Part shown: in pieces, positions 54,919-64,000 of the stretch
Numbering within the stretch: the stretch's first letter is position 1
Layout of the letters: each line of letters opens with the position of its first letter
Source: G963668605 sp963793625
GTDB lineage: Bacteria > Acidobacteriota > Terriglobia > Bryobacterales > Bryobacteraceae
Assembly: GCA_963793625.1 (NCBI GenBank)
Contig: CAWCAT010000050.1
Location: 1-64,000, forward strand
DNA length: 64,000 nt
Direction of reading: 5' to 3'
Program-made: the position numbers and the translations under genes
Notes under the pieces: model-generated
What the model was told of the DNA's origin: nothing
The model's database searches: none
Seen by the model: the letters and a program-made list of their open reading frames with translations, nothing else

Positions 54919-57900
54919 ATGAAAAGCGGTAGTTCGCTCGTACTCCTGACCGCGTTGGCGACTTTTGCTGTATCGGCTTTTGCGTCGGACGATGCCGAAT
55001 GGAAGTCACTACGGCGGGCGATCCTGGATATTTCCCAGTCCCATCCCACCAAGTACAGCAGCGACTTCCTCAAACGCCTGGAGCGGCTTGAAGCGGCTCA
55101 CCGCGCGAATCCCCTCGACCCGAGCATGGAAAGCAAGTTCCAGACGCTGCGGCGCGAAGCCCTGCTTGCAAATCCAATCATCGACTTCGATCGCATCCTC
55201 ATGGTTACGCGCGGAGCAAAAACTCTCGGCCTGCCACAGAACTGGGAAGGCAATCAGAGCATCAAACCGGGCGTCTTCGATAACGAGATCGCGATCTTGT
55301 CTTCTTTTCGTGGCGAGCCTGTCTTGAAAACGCTGTTCCGCCCAACTGAAAATCGCTTCGCCGGCGATCTGGAACTGCACTATGATGCCGATCGCCTGAT
55401 GTTCTCGATGCGAAATAGCGTAAAAGGGCCGTACCGCGTTTATGAGATCAACACGGACGGCACCGGACTGCACGAGATTCCGCAGATCGACGAAGTGGAC
55501 GTCCACAACTACGACGCTACCTATCTGCCAAGCGGCAAGACGCTGTTTACCTCAACCGCGCCATTCGTCGGCGTGCCGTGCGTTACCGGCGCGTCGCACG
55601 TCGCCAACATCTATTCCCTCGACCCTGATAGCAAGAAGATTCGACGGCTCACTTTCGACCAGGAACACAACTGGTGCCCGAAGGTGCTGAATGACGGACG
55701 CATTCTCTACCAGCGCTGGGAATACTCTGACCTTCCGCACTTCGTCTCGCGACTCCTGTTTCACATGGATCCGGACGGCATTGGGCAGATGGAATTCTAT
55801 GGCAGCAATTCTTACTGGCCGAACTCGACTTTCTATGCTCGGCCAGTGCCGAACCACCCCACCCGTTTCGTCGGTATTGTTGGCGGGCATCACGGGGTTC
55901 CGCGCATGGGCGAACTGATCCTGTTCGATCCTGCGAAAGGCCGTCGCGAGGCCGACGGAGTGGTGCAACGGATACCCGGCTTTGGCAAGAAGGTGGAGCC
56001 AACCATCAATCGATCAGCTTGTCGATGCACAGCTGGCCCAAATTCCTGCACCCGTACCCGCTCAGCGACAAGTACTTCCTGGTGTCGGCAAAACTCGATG
56101 CCAACTTCCGATTGGGGCGTTTACCTGGTGGACGTGTTCGATAACATGCTGCTCCTCAAGTCCCAGCCCGGTTACGCGATGCTGGAGCCGATCCCATTGC
56201 GCAAAACGCAGCGTCAGCCGGTTATCCCGGAGCGCGTGAATACCGAGAGCAAGGACGCAGTCGTGTTCATGCAGAGCATCTATTCGGGTGAAGGATTGAA
56301 GGGCGTGCCCCGCGGAACCGTTCGCCAGTTGCGGCTTTATACGTATCACTTCTCTTACCATGCGATGGGCGGGCAGGTGAACCGCGTAGGACTGGACGGC
56401 CCGTGGGACATCAAGCGTGTTCTGGGTACGGTTCCGGTGGAATCTGACGGTTCGGCCTACTTCCGGATTCCAGCGAATACGCCGATCTCCGTTCAGCCGC
56501 TCGACGGAGAGGGCAAAGCGATCCAATGGATGCGAAGCTGGCTGACCGGCATGCCCGGCGAGACGGTCTCCTGCGTCGGTTGCCATGATCGGCAAAACTC
56601 TACAGTGTCGCTTCGGCCTGCTGTGGCCATGAAGCGCGCCCCATCGGAGATAAAGCCGTGGTACGGCCCCACGCGCGGCTTCAGCTTCAAGCGCGAGGTG
56701 CAGCCGGTCCTCAATCGCTATTGCGTTTCCTGCCACGACGGTGGAAAGCGCGTCGAAATCCCGGATTTCCGACCCCTGCCGGAGGTTTATCCGGATTTGT
56801 CGGACAAGACCTACCGGCTTGGGTCCAAGTTCACGCCGGCTTACATGGAACTGCGCCGTTACCTGCGTCCAGCCACGCAGGAGCCGGATATGCACATGCT
56901 GCCTCCGTACGAGTTCCATGCCGATACTGCAAAACTGGTGCAGATTCTCAACAAGGGGCACCACGGAGTCAAACTGGACGCGGAGTCATGGGACCGTTTG
57001 ATCACCTGGATCGACTTGAATGCCCCGGCGCACGGCACCTGGACTGAAATCGTGGGGCCTGAGAAGGTGAACAATCAGCGCGACAGGCGCCGCGAGATGC
57101 TGAAACGCTATGCGGGCATTGACGAAGACCCTGAAGAGGTCATTGAAACAGCCGCCATGAAGTGGAAGCCGGAACCGGTGACGCCTTTAGAAAAGACCCG
57201 GGCGGAGCAGATCAAGGTCGCGCCCGCGCCCCGGGATGTGCTGAGACCGGTGTCGACAACCGGCTCCGCGCGAAAGGTGAGCCTTGGAAAGGGCGTTTCT
57301 CTGAATCTGCGCTTCGTCCCGGCTGGAGATTTCCTCATGGGCGACGGCCACGGACTTCCGGATGAACAACCGGTCCGTAGCCAGCAGGTTGCGGGTTTCT
57401 GGGCTGGTGAATTCGAGATTACGAATGAACAGTACGCCCTGTTTGACCCGAGTCACGACAGTTTCATCGAGCGAAGCGATTTCCTGCACTTCAGTGACGA
57501 GGCGCGTGGATGGCCGGTGAACGAGCCGACACAGCCCGTGAGCCGTGTTTCCTGGAAGCAGGCAGTCGCTTTCTGTCAGTGGCTCAGCCAAAAAACCGGC
57601 GAGCTATTCCGGCTTCCAACCGAGGCAGAGTGGGAGTATGCCGCCCGTGCTGGGACCCGAACCCCAATGTGGTATGGGGGGCTCGGAGACGATTTCTCAG
57701 CAACTGCGAACCTGGCGGACTACATGCTGCGGTTCCCCCCGGGAATTGGCAAGCACGTTCCGGCCTGGCGGCCAGCTGTGACCGGTGTCAGTGACGGCTA
57801 TCGGGTTTCCGCACCGGTCGGAGCGTATCGAGCGAATCCGTGGGGTTTACGCGACATGCACGGCAACGTTGCGGAATGGACGCTCAGTTCGTATCGGTCT

Positions 57901-58116
57901 TACCCGTATGCCCCCGGCGACGGCAGGAACGATCCCAACGACCCCGGGCGTAAGGTGGTTCGTGGAGGCTCCTGGTACGACCGGCCTGAATACGCACGCG
58001 CAGCCTTCCGCAAGGCCTATCACCTGTGGCAGGGCGTGTTCGACGTCGGCTTCCGGGTGGTCTCCGAAGGCACAGTGAAGCCAGAGCCGGTGCGCGTTGT
58101 CTCTAACCCGCGCTGA
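54919..58116 (+). CDS. secreted HzsA-like protein with two c-heme motifs and C-terminal SUMF1-like domain
   Basis: 1065 aa, signal peptide SSLVLLTALATFAVSAFA. Residues about 80-400 form WD40/PD40-like propeller repeats, followed by a hydrazine-synthase-alpha-like middle domain (YHAMGGQVNRVGLDGPWDIK) with CVGCH at about 552 and CVSCH at about 602. From about 795 an FGE/SUMF1 domain follows: FVPAGDFLMGDG, TNEQYALF, VSRVSWKQAVAFCQWLSQ, LPTEAEWEYAARAG, GNVAEWT, KVVRGGSWYD, ending VGFRVVSEG. The catalytic Cys pair of true formylglycine-generating enzymes is absent. Between 56010 and 56110 the frame is shifted and restored; another frame there reads WPKFLHPYPLSDKYFLVSAK. Probably periplasmic, redox-related; substrate unknown. 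Confidence 0.8.
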   Translation: MKSGSSLVLLTALATFAVSAFASDDAEWKSLRRAILDISQSHPTKYSSDFLKRLERLEAAHRANPLDPSMESKFQTLRREALLANPIIDFDRILMVTRGAKTLGLPQNWEGNQSIKPGVFDNEIAILSSFRGEPVLKTLFRPTENRFAGDLELHYDADRLMFSMRNSVKGPYRVYEINTDGTGLHEIPQIDEVDVHNYDATYLPSGKTLFTSTAPFVGVPCVTGASHVANIYSLDPDSKKIRRLTFDQEHNWCPKVLNDGRILYQRWEYSDLPHFVSRLLFHMDPDGIGQMEFYGSNSYWPNSTFYARPVPNHPTRFVGIVGGHHGVPRMGELILFDPAKGRREADGVVQRIPGFGKKVEPTINRSACRCTAGPNSCTRTRSATSTSWCRQNSMPTSDWGVYLVDVFDNMLLLKSQPGYAMLEPIPLRKTQRQPVIPERVNTESKDAVVFMQSIYSGEGLKGVPRGTVRQLRLYTYHFSYHAMGGQVNRVGLDGPWDIKRVLGTVPVESDGSAYFRIPANTPISVQPLDGEGKAIQWMRSWLTGMPGETVSCVGCHDRQNSTVSLRPAVAMKRAPSEIKPWYGPTRGFSFKREVQPVLNRYCVSCHDGGKRVEIPDFRPLPEVYPDLSDKTYRLGSKFTPAYMELRRYLRPATQEPDMHMLPPYEFHADTAKLVQILNKGHHGVKLDAESWDRLITWIDLNAPAHGTWTEIVGPEKVNNQRDRRREMLKRYAGIDEDPEEVIETAAMKWKPEPVTPLEKTRAEQIKVAPAPRDVLRPVSTTGSARKVSLGKGVSLNLRFVPAGDFLMGDGHGLPDEQPVRSQQVAGFWAGEFEITNEQYALFDPSHDSFIERSDFLHFSDEARGWPVNEPTQPVSRVSWKQAVAFCQWLSQKTGELFRLPTEAEWEYAARAGTRTPMWYGGLGDDFSATANLADYMLRFPPGIGKHVPAWRPAVTGVSDGYRVSAPVGAYRANPWGLRDMHGNVAEWTLSSYRSYPYAPGDGRNDPNDPGRKVVRGGSWYDRPEYARAAFRKAYHLWQGVFDVGFRVVSEGTVKPEPVRVVSNPR

Positions 58117-58129
58117 TCACTCGTGGCAG

Positions 58130-58672
58130 CTATCTCAGCGGGAATCTGTCGGATACCAGATCTTCCGCGCTGAACGACGCCTTCATCAGGCCTTGGCCGT
58201 GCTCCTTTGTTCTTTCGAAGACGTGACGGAATTCGTGTGCCAGGACACGCCCCAGCGCCCGGCCCAGAATGTATTCGCGCCTGGAATTATCCGCGACGCG
58301 AAGTGTTGCACCGACCATTGTACGTATGCGGTCGCATTCCACATCGATAAATGGAAGGACTTTATCGTTGGCGGAGTGCGTGAACGCCAGTGAACCTGCC
58401 GCAGGTAACGACGAGAGCCGTCCATCCATTCCGCACCATCCTTTGAATTTCACCACAACCAGATTCGGAAAGGATTCCGTTTCGCTGCCGTCACCCAGCA
58501 TGCGCCAGTTGAAACGCAAGTGCAGGGGCTTCAAAATGCTTTGGAATTCACGCTTCATTGCAAGCAAAGACTGGTCGGATTGCCTGCCATCGAATTGCAT
58601 GAGGACGGCGATATTGGGCGCTTGTCCATATAATGTGGGGAGAAATAAGGCGATTAAGGCGAAAACTCTCAT
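58130..58672 (-). CDS. secreted putative zinc metalloprotease, 180 aa
   Basis: Signal peptide RVFALIALFLPTLYGQA. A C-terminal zinc-binding helix, GRVLAHEFRHVFERTKEHG, has HExxH followed by another His seven residues later, and GLMKASFS may act as a Met-turn-like segment. The short size and the DVECDRIRTMVGATLRVAD region fit small acidobacterial secreted proteins. Convergent with the HzsA-like gene, with 13 bases between the stops. Target unknown. Confidence 0.6.
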   Translation of the reverse strand: MRVFALIALFLPTLYGQAPNIAVLMQFDGRQSDQSLLAMKREFQSILKPLHLRFNWRMLGDGSETESFPNLVVVKFKGWCGMDGRLSSLPAAGSLAFTHSANDKVLPFIDVECDRIRTMVGATLRVADNSRREYILGRALGRVLAHEFRHVFERTKEHGQGLMKASFSAEDLVSDRFPLR

Positions 58673-58783
58673 ACGGCCAATCAGAAGAGCTCTGATTATA
58701 CAGGCCGCAAAGGGTGCGTGGGTAGCGGAGCGAGGGCGCTAGCCTCTTGGCTTCAGCGCCCCTGTAGCAAGCGTCAACTGAAT

Positions 58784-61700
58784 TCAGAACAGGAACTTTG
58801 CCCCGAGCTGGATCTGCCGCGGAGGGAGTGAGGTAGAACTGATCCGCCCAAAGGAGGTCGTTCCAAATGTGTTACCTGGATTGGCGAAATGGGCCTGGTT
58901 GAAAATATTGAAGAACTCGCCCCTTAACTCGAAATTTCGCTTCTCGTCAATCCGGATACCCTTAAACACTGAGAAATCCCAGTTGTGCACACCTGGACCT
59001 CGCACATGTCCGACGCCACTGTTACCGAAAACGTACTGCGGTGGAGCCGAGAAGCAGCTTGGGTCAAACCACTGCTCCACTTGCTTTGGTGTTGGGACGC
59101 TCGTGCAATTGATGTCGGCCCTGTTCGCCGTGCCCGTGTTCAATTGCGAGGACGCCACGTTTACCAACAACGGCGAGCCGCTTCGGACCGTTGTGATTCC
59201 GTTCACAGCCCAGCCGCCTACCAGGCTGTCAACGACTCCGGAAACTCCAGAAAGGAACGTCTTGCCTTTTCCGAATGGAAGCTCGTAGCTGTAGCTGATG
59301 ACGAAGTTGTGCGGGATATCCACCTGTTTGAAACCCGCCGAAACTGCACGATTCAAGTTGTCGTCCAGCGGGAACAGGATATTGCTCACGTTGTCGATGC
59401 TCTTCGAGAACGTGTAGGAGACGAGCAATGTGAGCCCAGCCGAGTAGCGCTTCACCAGCTTGAATTGCCCGGACTGGTAGTTCGAATCTCCGTCACCATT
59501 GCGCTGATTGATGTCGGTGATTGTTGGCGCGATGGGGGCGTACGGACGGCGCGCCGGAATCGGACCAGGACCCGGGTACGGCACGTTGATGTTCCGGTTG
59601 CGATAGAGGTGTGAGCCCTTGGTGGCGACGTAGGCAGCCTCAAACATCACCGAGTTCGTAATCTGGCGCTGAATTCCAAAATTCCACATCTGCGCCATAT
59701 CCTGGCGGAAGTTCTGCGACACCTGGAACACGGCGAAACCGGGAGGCGGTACCAGTTGCGGTTGCAGCGGCACCACCGTGTACGGAGGCAGTCCGTCGCT
59801 CACACTCGTGAACGGAATGAACTGCGTCGGTGAAGTGGTGTCGAACAGCAGGAAGAACGGGTAGTTCCGCTCCAAAGTCCCGCCGGTCGCGCCGAAGTTG
59901 TCGGGGAAGTAGCTGATCCCATACGCGCCCCTGAAGGCCGTCTTGCCGCCGTCAGGCGAGTAGGCGAAACCGAATCGCGGTCCCCAATTGCGCATATAGT
60001 TATCCACGTTCGGCCCGCGATCGTCGTCCGATGCAGTCTCGATCAGCCCATTTCCAGTGTTGAAGTTTGACTGGCGGTTGTACTTCTCGACAGGCCTGGT
60101 GAATAAGTCCCAGCGCACGCCCATGTTCAGCGTGAGTTGCGGGGTCACCCGGAAATCGTCCTGAAAGTAGAAACCGCTGAACAGCATCCGCACACCGGGC
60201 TTTGTGTTGACGAAGTCGCGCGCGACGCGGTTGGGATATCCAAGCAGGAAAGAGGCCCACCCGCTGCCCGTTCCAGCCTGGCCAATGTTGCTGGTGTAGT
60301 TCTGGTCGAAATCGAACTGGCCGCGTGGAGCGGTCTGTGGATTCGTTAACGTCGATTGTATCCGCCGGATGTCCCCGCCGAATTTGAAGGTGTGCCGGCT
60401 GCGAATCCATGTGAAGTTATCGGTGTACTGGAATATGTTCGCAATTCGCACGGCATTCGTCGAGCCCGGTCCACCGGTCTGCTGGAATCCGGGGATGTTG
60501 AAGCGAGCGATCCCGAACGTGTAGTCCTGCCCGGGAATGTTTCCGTTGGGAATGCCCAACTCGTTATTTTTGGGAATCCCATAGTCGGACGCTCTATGCA
60601 GTACGTTAAAGCGGTTGAACCCGAAGCGGAATTCGTTGATCTTGGTTGGAGAGAACATGCGTGTGTACCCTGCCACCGCGTTCTGGTTTCGTGAGTCGGC
60701 GTTGAAGCCGCTTCCCCCGGGACCAGGCGCCATGAAAACGTTGCCCGGGGATGGGTCGGTCAGTTCGCGTTGGGCGAACGACTCGCGCCCAAAGATGCTG
60801 TCCTTCGAAGTGACCTGCCAATCGCCTTTTACGTCGAACTGATTCACCGTGGAGGACAACGAGTTATTCTCGACGTAATTGTTCACCAGGCCTGGCCGAT
60901 TCGGAACCGGATAGATGTTCGCAACCTGGGCTGTGATCGGGTTGATCCGGCTTTGCGGGATAATGTTCCCGGGAAAAGCCTGGCGAGTCAGCGGATCATA
61001 AATCGGTGGCTGGTCGCCTTCGGTCAGAATGCCTTGGCGCTGTAAGGCGGTTGGAACAGTGATCACCTGGGTGCGGCCCTGGCGGTCTCGCGATCCCTGG
61101 TAATCCATGAAGAAGAACAGCTTGTTCTTGACCACAGGGCCCCCGAGAGTGCCTCCGAATTGGTTGGTCTTGAACGGTGCCTTGCTCGCGGCGAAGAAAT
61201 TCCGGGCGTTCAGTATGTCGTTTCGCACGTACTCAAAAAGTGAGCCGTGGAATTCGTTCGTGCCGGATTTCATCAGGATGTTGACGATCGCGCCGCCGAA
61301 AGACCCGTACTCGGCACTCGGGTTGTTGGTTTGAACCTTGAATTCCTGAATGGAATCGAGCGGAGGAGTCACGTTGATGAACGCGTTAAGGGGTTCATAG
61401 TTATTCACGCCATCGAGAGTGAAGTGGTTTCCGGACCACGGCATGCCGTTCACAGTTGCGTGAATCGGACTAACCGCGCCAGCAGCCGCGGGATTTTCTC
61501 CGAAGTCTGCAAACCCCGCCTGGACCGCCCCTGGCGTGAGAGTAACGAGCTGTTCGAATAGTCTGCCATTCAACGGCAGCGATTCGATCTGGCGCACGCC
61601 GACGACCTCGCCGATCTCAGACGTCGTGCTTTGCACTAATGGAGCGGCCGCGGTTACGCTTACCTCTTCAGTGACCTGGCCCGGTTCCATACCGAAATCG

Positions 61701-62038
61701 ATACGCACAATTTGATTCACCTGAACTTCATTACCCGCGGAGATTCCGGTGCGAAAGCCAGGAAACTCCACAGTTACTTTGTAAGTTCCGGGAGGAAGAT
61801 ACGGAGCCACATAGTTACCTTGAGAGTCGGACAACCTGGATGAGGCTATGCCCGTGTTCTCATTAACTATGGTGACCTTTGCTCCCGGTATCAGGCCGCC
61901 AGATGCGTCCGTGACAGTTCCGGTGATCTGTCCGGTAATTGCTTGAGAAAAAGCTGCGGGTGGAAAACTCACAGCCGTGACTAAAACGATTACCAGCAGG
62001 ACGCTACAGCAGCACGAAACACTAAAGTTTCGAGTCAT
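58784..62038 (-). CDS. TonB-dependent receptor, Oar-type, third paralogue
   Basis: 1084 aa, ATG 62038 after GAGGTAGCACT. Signal peptide, carboxypeptidase-regulatory-like domain (ITGQITGTVTDASGGLIPGA), plug (RQIESLPLNGRLFEQLVTLT, HFTLDGVNNYEPLNAFINVT, AEYGSFGGAIVNILMKSGTN) and barrel ending RQIQLGAKFLF. It is intact and clearly more distant from the two receptors in the catabolic locus, so it is probably an older paralogue with another substrate. No hydrolase operon is attached, although a sialate O-acetylesterase lies 0.8 kb away. Confidence 0.92.
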   Translation of the reverse strand: MTRNFSVSCCCSVLLVIVLVTAVSFPPAAFSQAITGQITGTVTDASGGLIPGAKVTIVNENTGIASSRLSDSQGNYVAPYLPPGTYKVTVEFPGFRTGISAGNEVQVNQIVRIDFGMEPGQVTEEVSVTAAAPLVQSTTSEIGEVVGVRQIESLPLNGRLFEQLVTLTPGAVQAGFADFGENPAAAGAVSPIHATVNGMPWSGNHFTLDGVNNYEPLNAFINVTPPLDSIQEFKVQTNNPSAEYGSFGGAIVNILMKSGTNEFHGSLFEYVRNDILNARNFFAASKAPFKTNQFGGTLGGPVVKNKLFFFMDYQGSRDRQGRTQVITVPTALQRQGILTEGDQPPIYDPLTRQAFPGNIIPQSRINPITAQVANIYPVPNRPGLVNNYVENNSLSSTVNQFDVKGDWQVTSKDSIFGRESFAQRELTDPSPGNVFMAPGPGGSGFNADSRNQNAVAGYTRMFSPTKINEFRFGFNRFNVLHRASDYGIPKNNELGIPNGNIPGQDYTFGIARFNIPGFQQTGGPGSTNAVRIANIFQYTDNFTWIRSRHTFKFGGDIRRIQSTLTNPQTAPRGQFDFDQNYTSNIGQAGTGSGWASFLLGYPNRVARDFVNTKPGVRMLFSGFYFQDDFRVTPQLTLNMGVRWDLFTRPVEKYNRQSNFNTGNGLIETASDDDRGPNVDNYMRNWGPRFGFAYSPDGGKTAFRGAYGISYFPDNFGATGGTLERNYPFFLLFDTTSPTQFIPFTSVSDGLPPYTVVPLQPQLVPPPGFAVFQVSQNFRQDMAQMWNFGIQRQITNSVMFEAAYVATKGSHLYRNRNINVPYPGPGPIPARRPYAPIAPTITDINQRNGDGDSNYQSGQFKLVKRYSAGLTLLVSYTFSKSIDNVSNILFPLDDNLNRAVSAGFKQVDIPHNFVISYSYELPFGKGKTFLSGVSGVVDSLVGGWAVNGITTVRSGSPLLVNVASSQLNTGTANRADINCTSVPTPKQVEQWFDPSCFSAPPQYVFGNSGVGHVRGPGVHNWDFSVFKGIRIDEKRNFELRGEFFNIFNQAHFANPGNTFGTTSFGRISSTSLPPRQIQLGAKFLF

Positions 62039-62422
62039 AGTGCTACCTCATGGACTGGAAATTCAGTGGTCGATTGCCCCTAACAACACTACTGTTGAGT
62101 TGACGTTAGCACCGGGATTTCGTGAGGTCAATGGTGAAAACAGCGCTGGCTGATTGGACCCTCACTTGCCCAGAAATTAAGCGCCAGAGCGGGGGTTAGC
62201 CCGTTGTGACCCGCGAACCGTCAGCCGGAGGGAAAGGCCAGCAGGTTGACGGATGGCAGTTCATTGAAAAATCGGGACGGCTTGCCGGGAGGGTGTAGCA
62301 GGTTTTAGCCTTTTCCCTTGCCTTACGGATGCTGCGGAGGGCGTGAAAGCGTCTATCAGAACGGGACCGTTGTACCGGCACAATAACTTTCTGGCGAGTC
62401 GGCCCGAGTACACTGGTTGACA
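62039..62422. other. intergenic, no gene recognised
   Basis: About 380 bases between the divergent receptor and SnoaL-like gene. It holds the receptor's leader and, presumably, both promoters. CAACACTACTGTTG is a short hairpin near 62085. No coding signature is seen. Confidence 0.4.
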
Positions 62423-62899
62423 ATGAACAGATTACTGCTGTGCTCTTTCTGGGCGCTGAGCGCACTCCCATTGTCATCGCAAAGCGCTGCCCCTCAAACC
62501 GCGGACGAGATCGCCGTGCGCCAGGTTGTCGAGAAATACATGATTGCACGCGAACGCCGCGACCCCAAGGCGATTGAGGCGCTATTCACAAAAGATGCCG
62601 ATCAACTTGTGTCCTCTGGTGAGTGGCGCAAGGGTCGTGATGAGGTCGTGCGTGGAACGCTCGCCAGTTCGCAACGCTCCGGCGGGAATCGAAGTATTGC
62701 AGTGGAAGCTGTGCGCTTTGTCGCGCCTGGAGTGGCACTGGCCGACGGGCGCTACGAGTTGTCGGCGCTGGCTGGTGGCGAGTCGCGAAAAATGTGGACC
62801 ACGCTCGTGGTAACGAAAGGGGTTGAGGGCTGGCGGATCGCTGCGATCCGGAATATGCTTCCAGCCCCCGCCAATGCAACTACGGCCGTGCCGCGTTAA
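62423..62899 (+). CDS. SnoaL-like / DUF4440 secreted protein
   Basis: ATG 62423 (a TTG two codons earlier is less likely). Signal peptide LLLCSFWALSALPLSSQSA. Cone-shaped alpha+beta barrel: EIAVRQVVEKYMIARERRDP, ALFTKDADQLVSSGEWRKG, VRFVAPGVALADGRYEL, MWTTLVVTKGVEGWRIAAIR. This is the SgcJ/EcaC-type SnoaL fold; members are often annotated as oxidoreductases, but most are uncharacterised. Convergent with the esterase gene, overlapping it by about 20 bases. Confidence 0.8.
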   Translation: MNRLLLCSFWALSALPLSSQSAAPQTADEIAVRQVVEKYMIARERRDPKAIEALFTKDADQLVSSGEWRKGRDEVVRGTLASSQRSGGNRSIAVEAVRFVAPGVALADGRYELSALAGGESRKMWTTLVVTKGVEGWRIAAIRNMLPAPANATTAVPR

Positions 62900-64000
62900 C
62901 TTCCCAACGATCGGAGCGGAACGGCGATGCCGGCAGTCCTTCGGCGTTGATAAAGTTCGCCACCGGATCGTCGAGCCACGCATAACGAACCGCCACCGGA
63001 GCAGCTATTTCAGGGCTGCTCACTACCACGGAAGCACCGTCGATCTTTGCTTCAGCCGGCACGAACTTGCCGTCCGCGCCTGCAATTGTGAATCCGGTCA
63101 GTGGGCCACCGTCGCGGGATTTCAGCCCGGTGCCAGTGTGGTCAAACCACGCGCGCAGACCTTTGCCCTCGCTCGTAACCTGCCGGTAGATTGGTCCGGA
63201 ATAGACGATCCTTTCGCCATACACTGTCGCTCGCGCGGCGAGTGCGAGACGCTGTCCGACAGCCTGCTTGTTCTTGGGGTGAATGTCTTTGGAGTCGCCG
63301 ACGTCAATGATTACAGCCATATTCACTTTTCGCAGGTTGAGGGCATCGTTCTGCGATTCGCGTAGCACAGGCCAATAGATATTGGATTTGTAATTGGCCA
63401 GTTGCACGAACAGAAACGGGAATGCGCCTTGGCCCCATTGTTGCCGCCAACCTTCAATCATGGTGCGGAACAGCCGCCGGTAGGGGTAAGCATGCGTAGC
63501 GCTTGCGTTCGATTCACCTTGATACCAGAGCGCACCGCGGATTGCGTAGGGTGTTAGCGGCGCGATCATCGCGTTATACAAGCCGGCTGGAGTGTTCTGG
63601 TGGCCGGGTCCCTGTGGTGGCCGAGGCTGCGCCGGTACGGGCTTGCCTTCTGCCTTCGCGGTCGCGGCCAACTTCTTCCACTGTTCCAACTGAGCATCGA
63701 ACTTCTCTTTTGCGGCTGGATAATTCGACAGCGCTTTCTGCCAGTCGTCCAGAATGAACTTCAACGCGGGTTCCGCATCGAGGTCTTCCTTTGTGGTCCA
63801 GGATTGCGCCGGAGTGCCGCCCCAGGATGAGTGGATGAAGCCGACGGGAACGTCGAGCTTCTTGTGGATGTCACGCGAAAAGAAATAGCCCGCCGCCGAA
63901 GTCTTGCGTGCGGTCTCAGGGGTGCACAGCGTCCAGCTTCCGGAAACATCATCGAGAGGCGTATCTGAAACCAGGCGCTTCACTTCGAACAATCGGATCT
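62880..64000 (-). CDS. sialate O-acetylesterase-like SGNH hydrolase, N-terminus outside window
   Basis: The frame is open to the right edge (370 aa visible from an internal Met). Features of the family are PVGFIHSSWGGTPAQSW, GALWYQGESNASATHAYPYR with the GESN block, and IDVGDSKDIHPKNKQAVGQR carrying the catalytic Asp-x-x-His. The C-terminal beta domain follows (AWFDHTGTGLKSRDGGPL). It would remove O-acetyl groups from sugars, probably in the periplasm. The stop lies inside the end of the convergent SnoaL-like gene. Confidence 0.88.
   Translation of the reverse strand, partial: IRLFEVKRLVSDTPLDDVSGSWTLCTPETARKTSAAGYFFSRDIHKKLDVPVGFIHSSWGGTPAQSWTTKEDLDAEPALKFILDDWQKALSNYPAAKEKFDAQLEQWKKLAATAKAEGKPVPAQPRPPQGPGHQNTPAGLYNAMIAPLTPYAIRGALWYQGESNASATHAYPYRRLFRTMIEGWRQQWGQGAFPFLFVQLANYKSNIYWPVLRESQNDALNLRKVNMAVIIDVGDSKDIHPKNKQAVGQRLALAARATVYGERIVYSGPIYRQVTSEGKGLRAWFDHTGTGLKSRDGGPLTGFTIAGADGKFVPAEAKIDGASVVVSSPEIAAPVAVRYAWLDDPVANFINAEGLPASPFRSDRWEVNAARP

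Noticed and set aside
54919..58116. Functional formylglycine-generating enzyme
   Set aside because: The fold is present but the two catalytic Cys residues near the C-terminal core are missing.

Overview
The window most resembles a soil Acidobacteriota genome (Bryobacter/Solibacter-like). This is inferred from gene content: large Oar-type TonB-dependent receptors with an N-terminal carboxypeptidase-regulatory-like domain, secreted FG-GAP, GH2, GH13 and sulfatase proteins, Gfo/Idh/MocA oxidoreductases, and high G+C. No rRNA, tRNA or CRISPR array was recognised.

Layout. 1-7.7 kb: the N-terminus of a cation P-type ATPase, a cupin gene, ilvE, a wrbA/pirin/yceI redox cluster cut by an integrase fragment, then an SDR and a GntR/FadR-type regulator. 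7.8-16.4 kb: a scrambled accessory zone with remnants of oxidoreductase and TonB-receptor genes, a large FG-GAP gene, a decayed trio of tyrosine recombinases and 23-bp insertion-sequence-like terminal repeats. 16.4-43.2 kb: one long co-directional catabolic locus, many of whose genes overlap by ATGA. In order it encodes an HpcH/HpaI aldolase, a 2-hydroxyacid dehydrogenase, a GHL6/beta-galactosidase-trimerisation-type hydrolase, GH2, Gfo/Idh/MocA, a TonB receptor, an unassigned secreted enzyme, GH13, a sulfatase, a second TonB receptor, a GH2-FN3-DUF5060-apiosidase-like fusion, an MFS transporter and an IclR-HTH/sugar-binding regulator. 43.2-44.8 kb: a mobile island (HNH gene, pentad repeats, ISL3 remnant). 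44.8-52.8 kb: minus-strand signalling genes, namely a diheme diguanylate cyclase, a hybrid kinase, a response regulator and a sensor kinase. 52.8-64 kb: a small CxxC protein, secreted proteins of unclear role, an HzsA-like/SUMF1 protein, a third TonB receptor, a SnoaL-like protein and a sialate O-acetylesterase.

How it may work. The 16.4-43.2 kb block reads as a SusD-less glycan utilisation locus. Receptors import oligosaccharides, secreted hydrolases and the sulfatase trim them, oxidoreductase/aldolase/dehydrogenase process oxidised or deoxy sugar acids, and the MFS carrier moves sugar acids. A 17-bp dyad, GTTTC-N7-GAAAC, occurs three times in the window: twice before the MFS-regulator pair and once before the aldolase at the other end of the locus. 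A second site, TGAYATRTCA, lies in the GntR gene's promoter and in two duplicated promoters before the FG-GAP/TonB remnant and GH2 genes.

Caveat. About twenty single-base frameshifts interrupt otherwise well-conserved genes, and two are compensated pairs. Uncorrected assembly indels are at least as likely as real decay. Genes with such breaks are given over their full homologous span.
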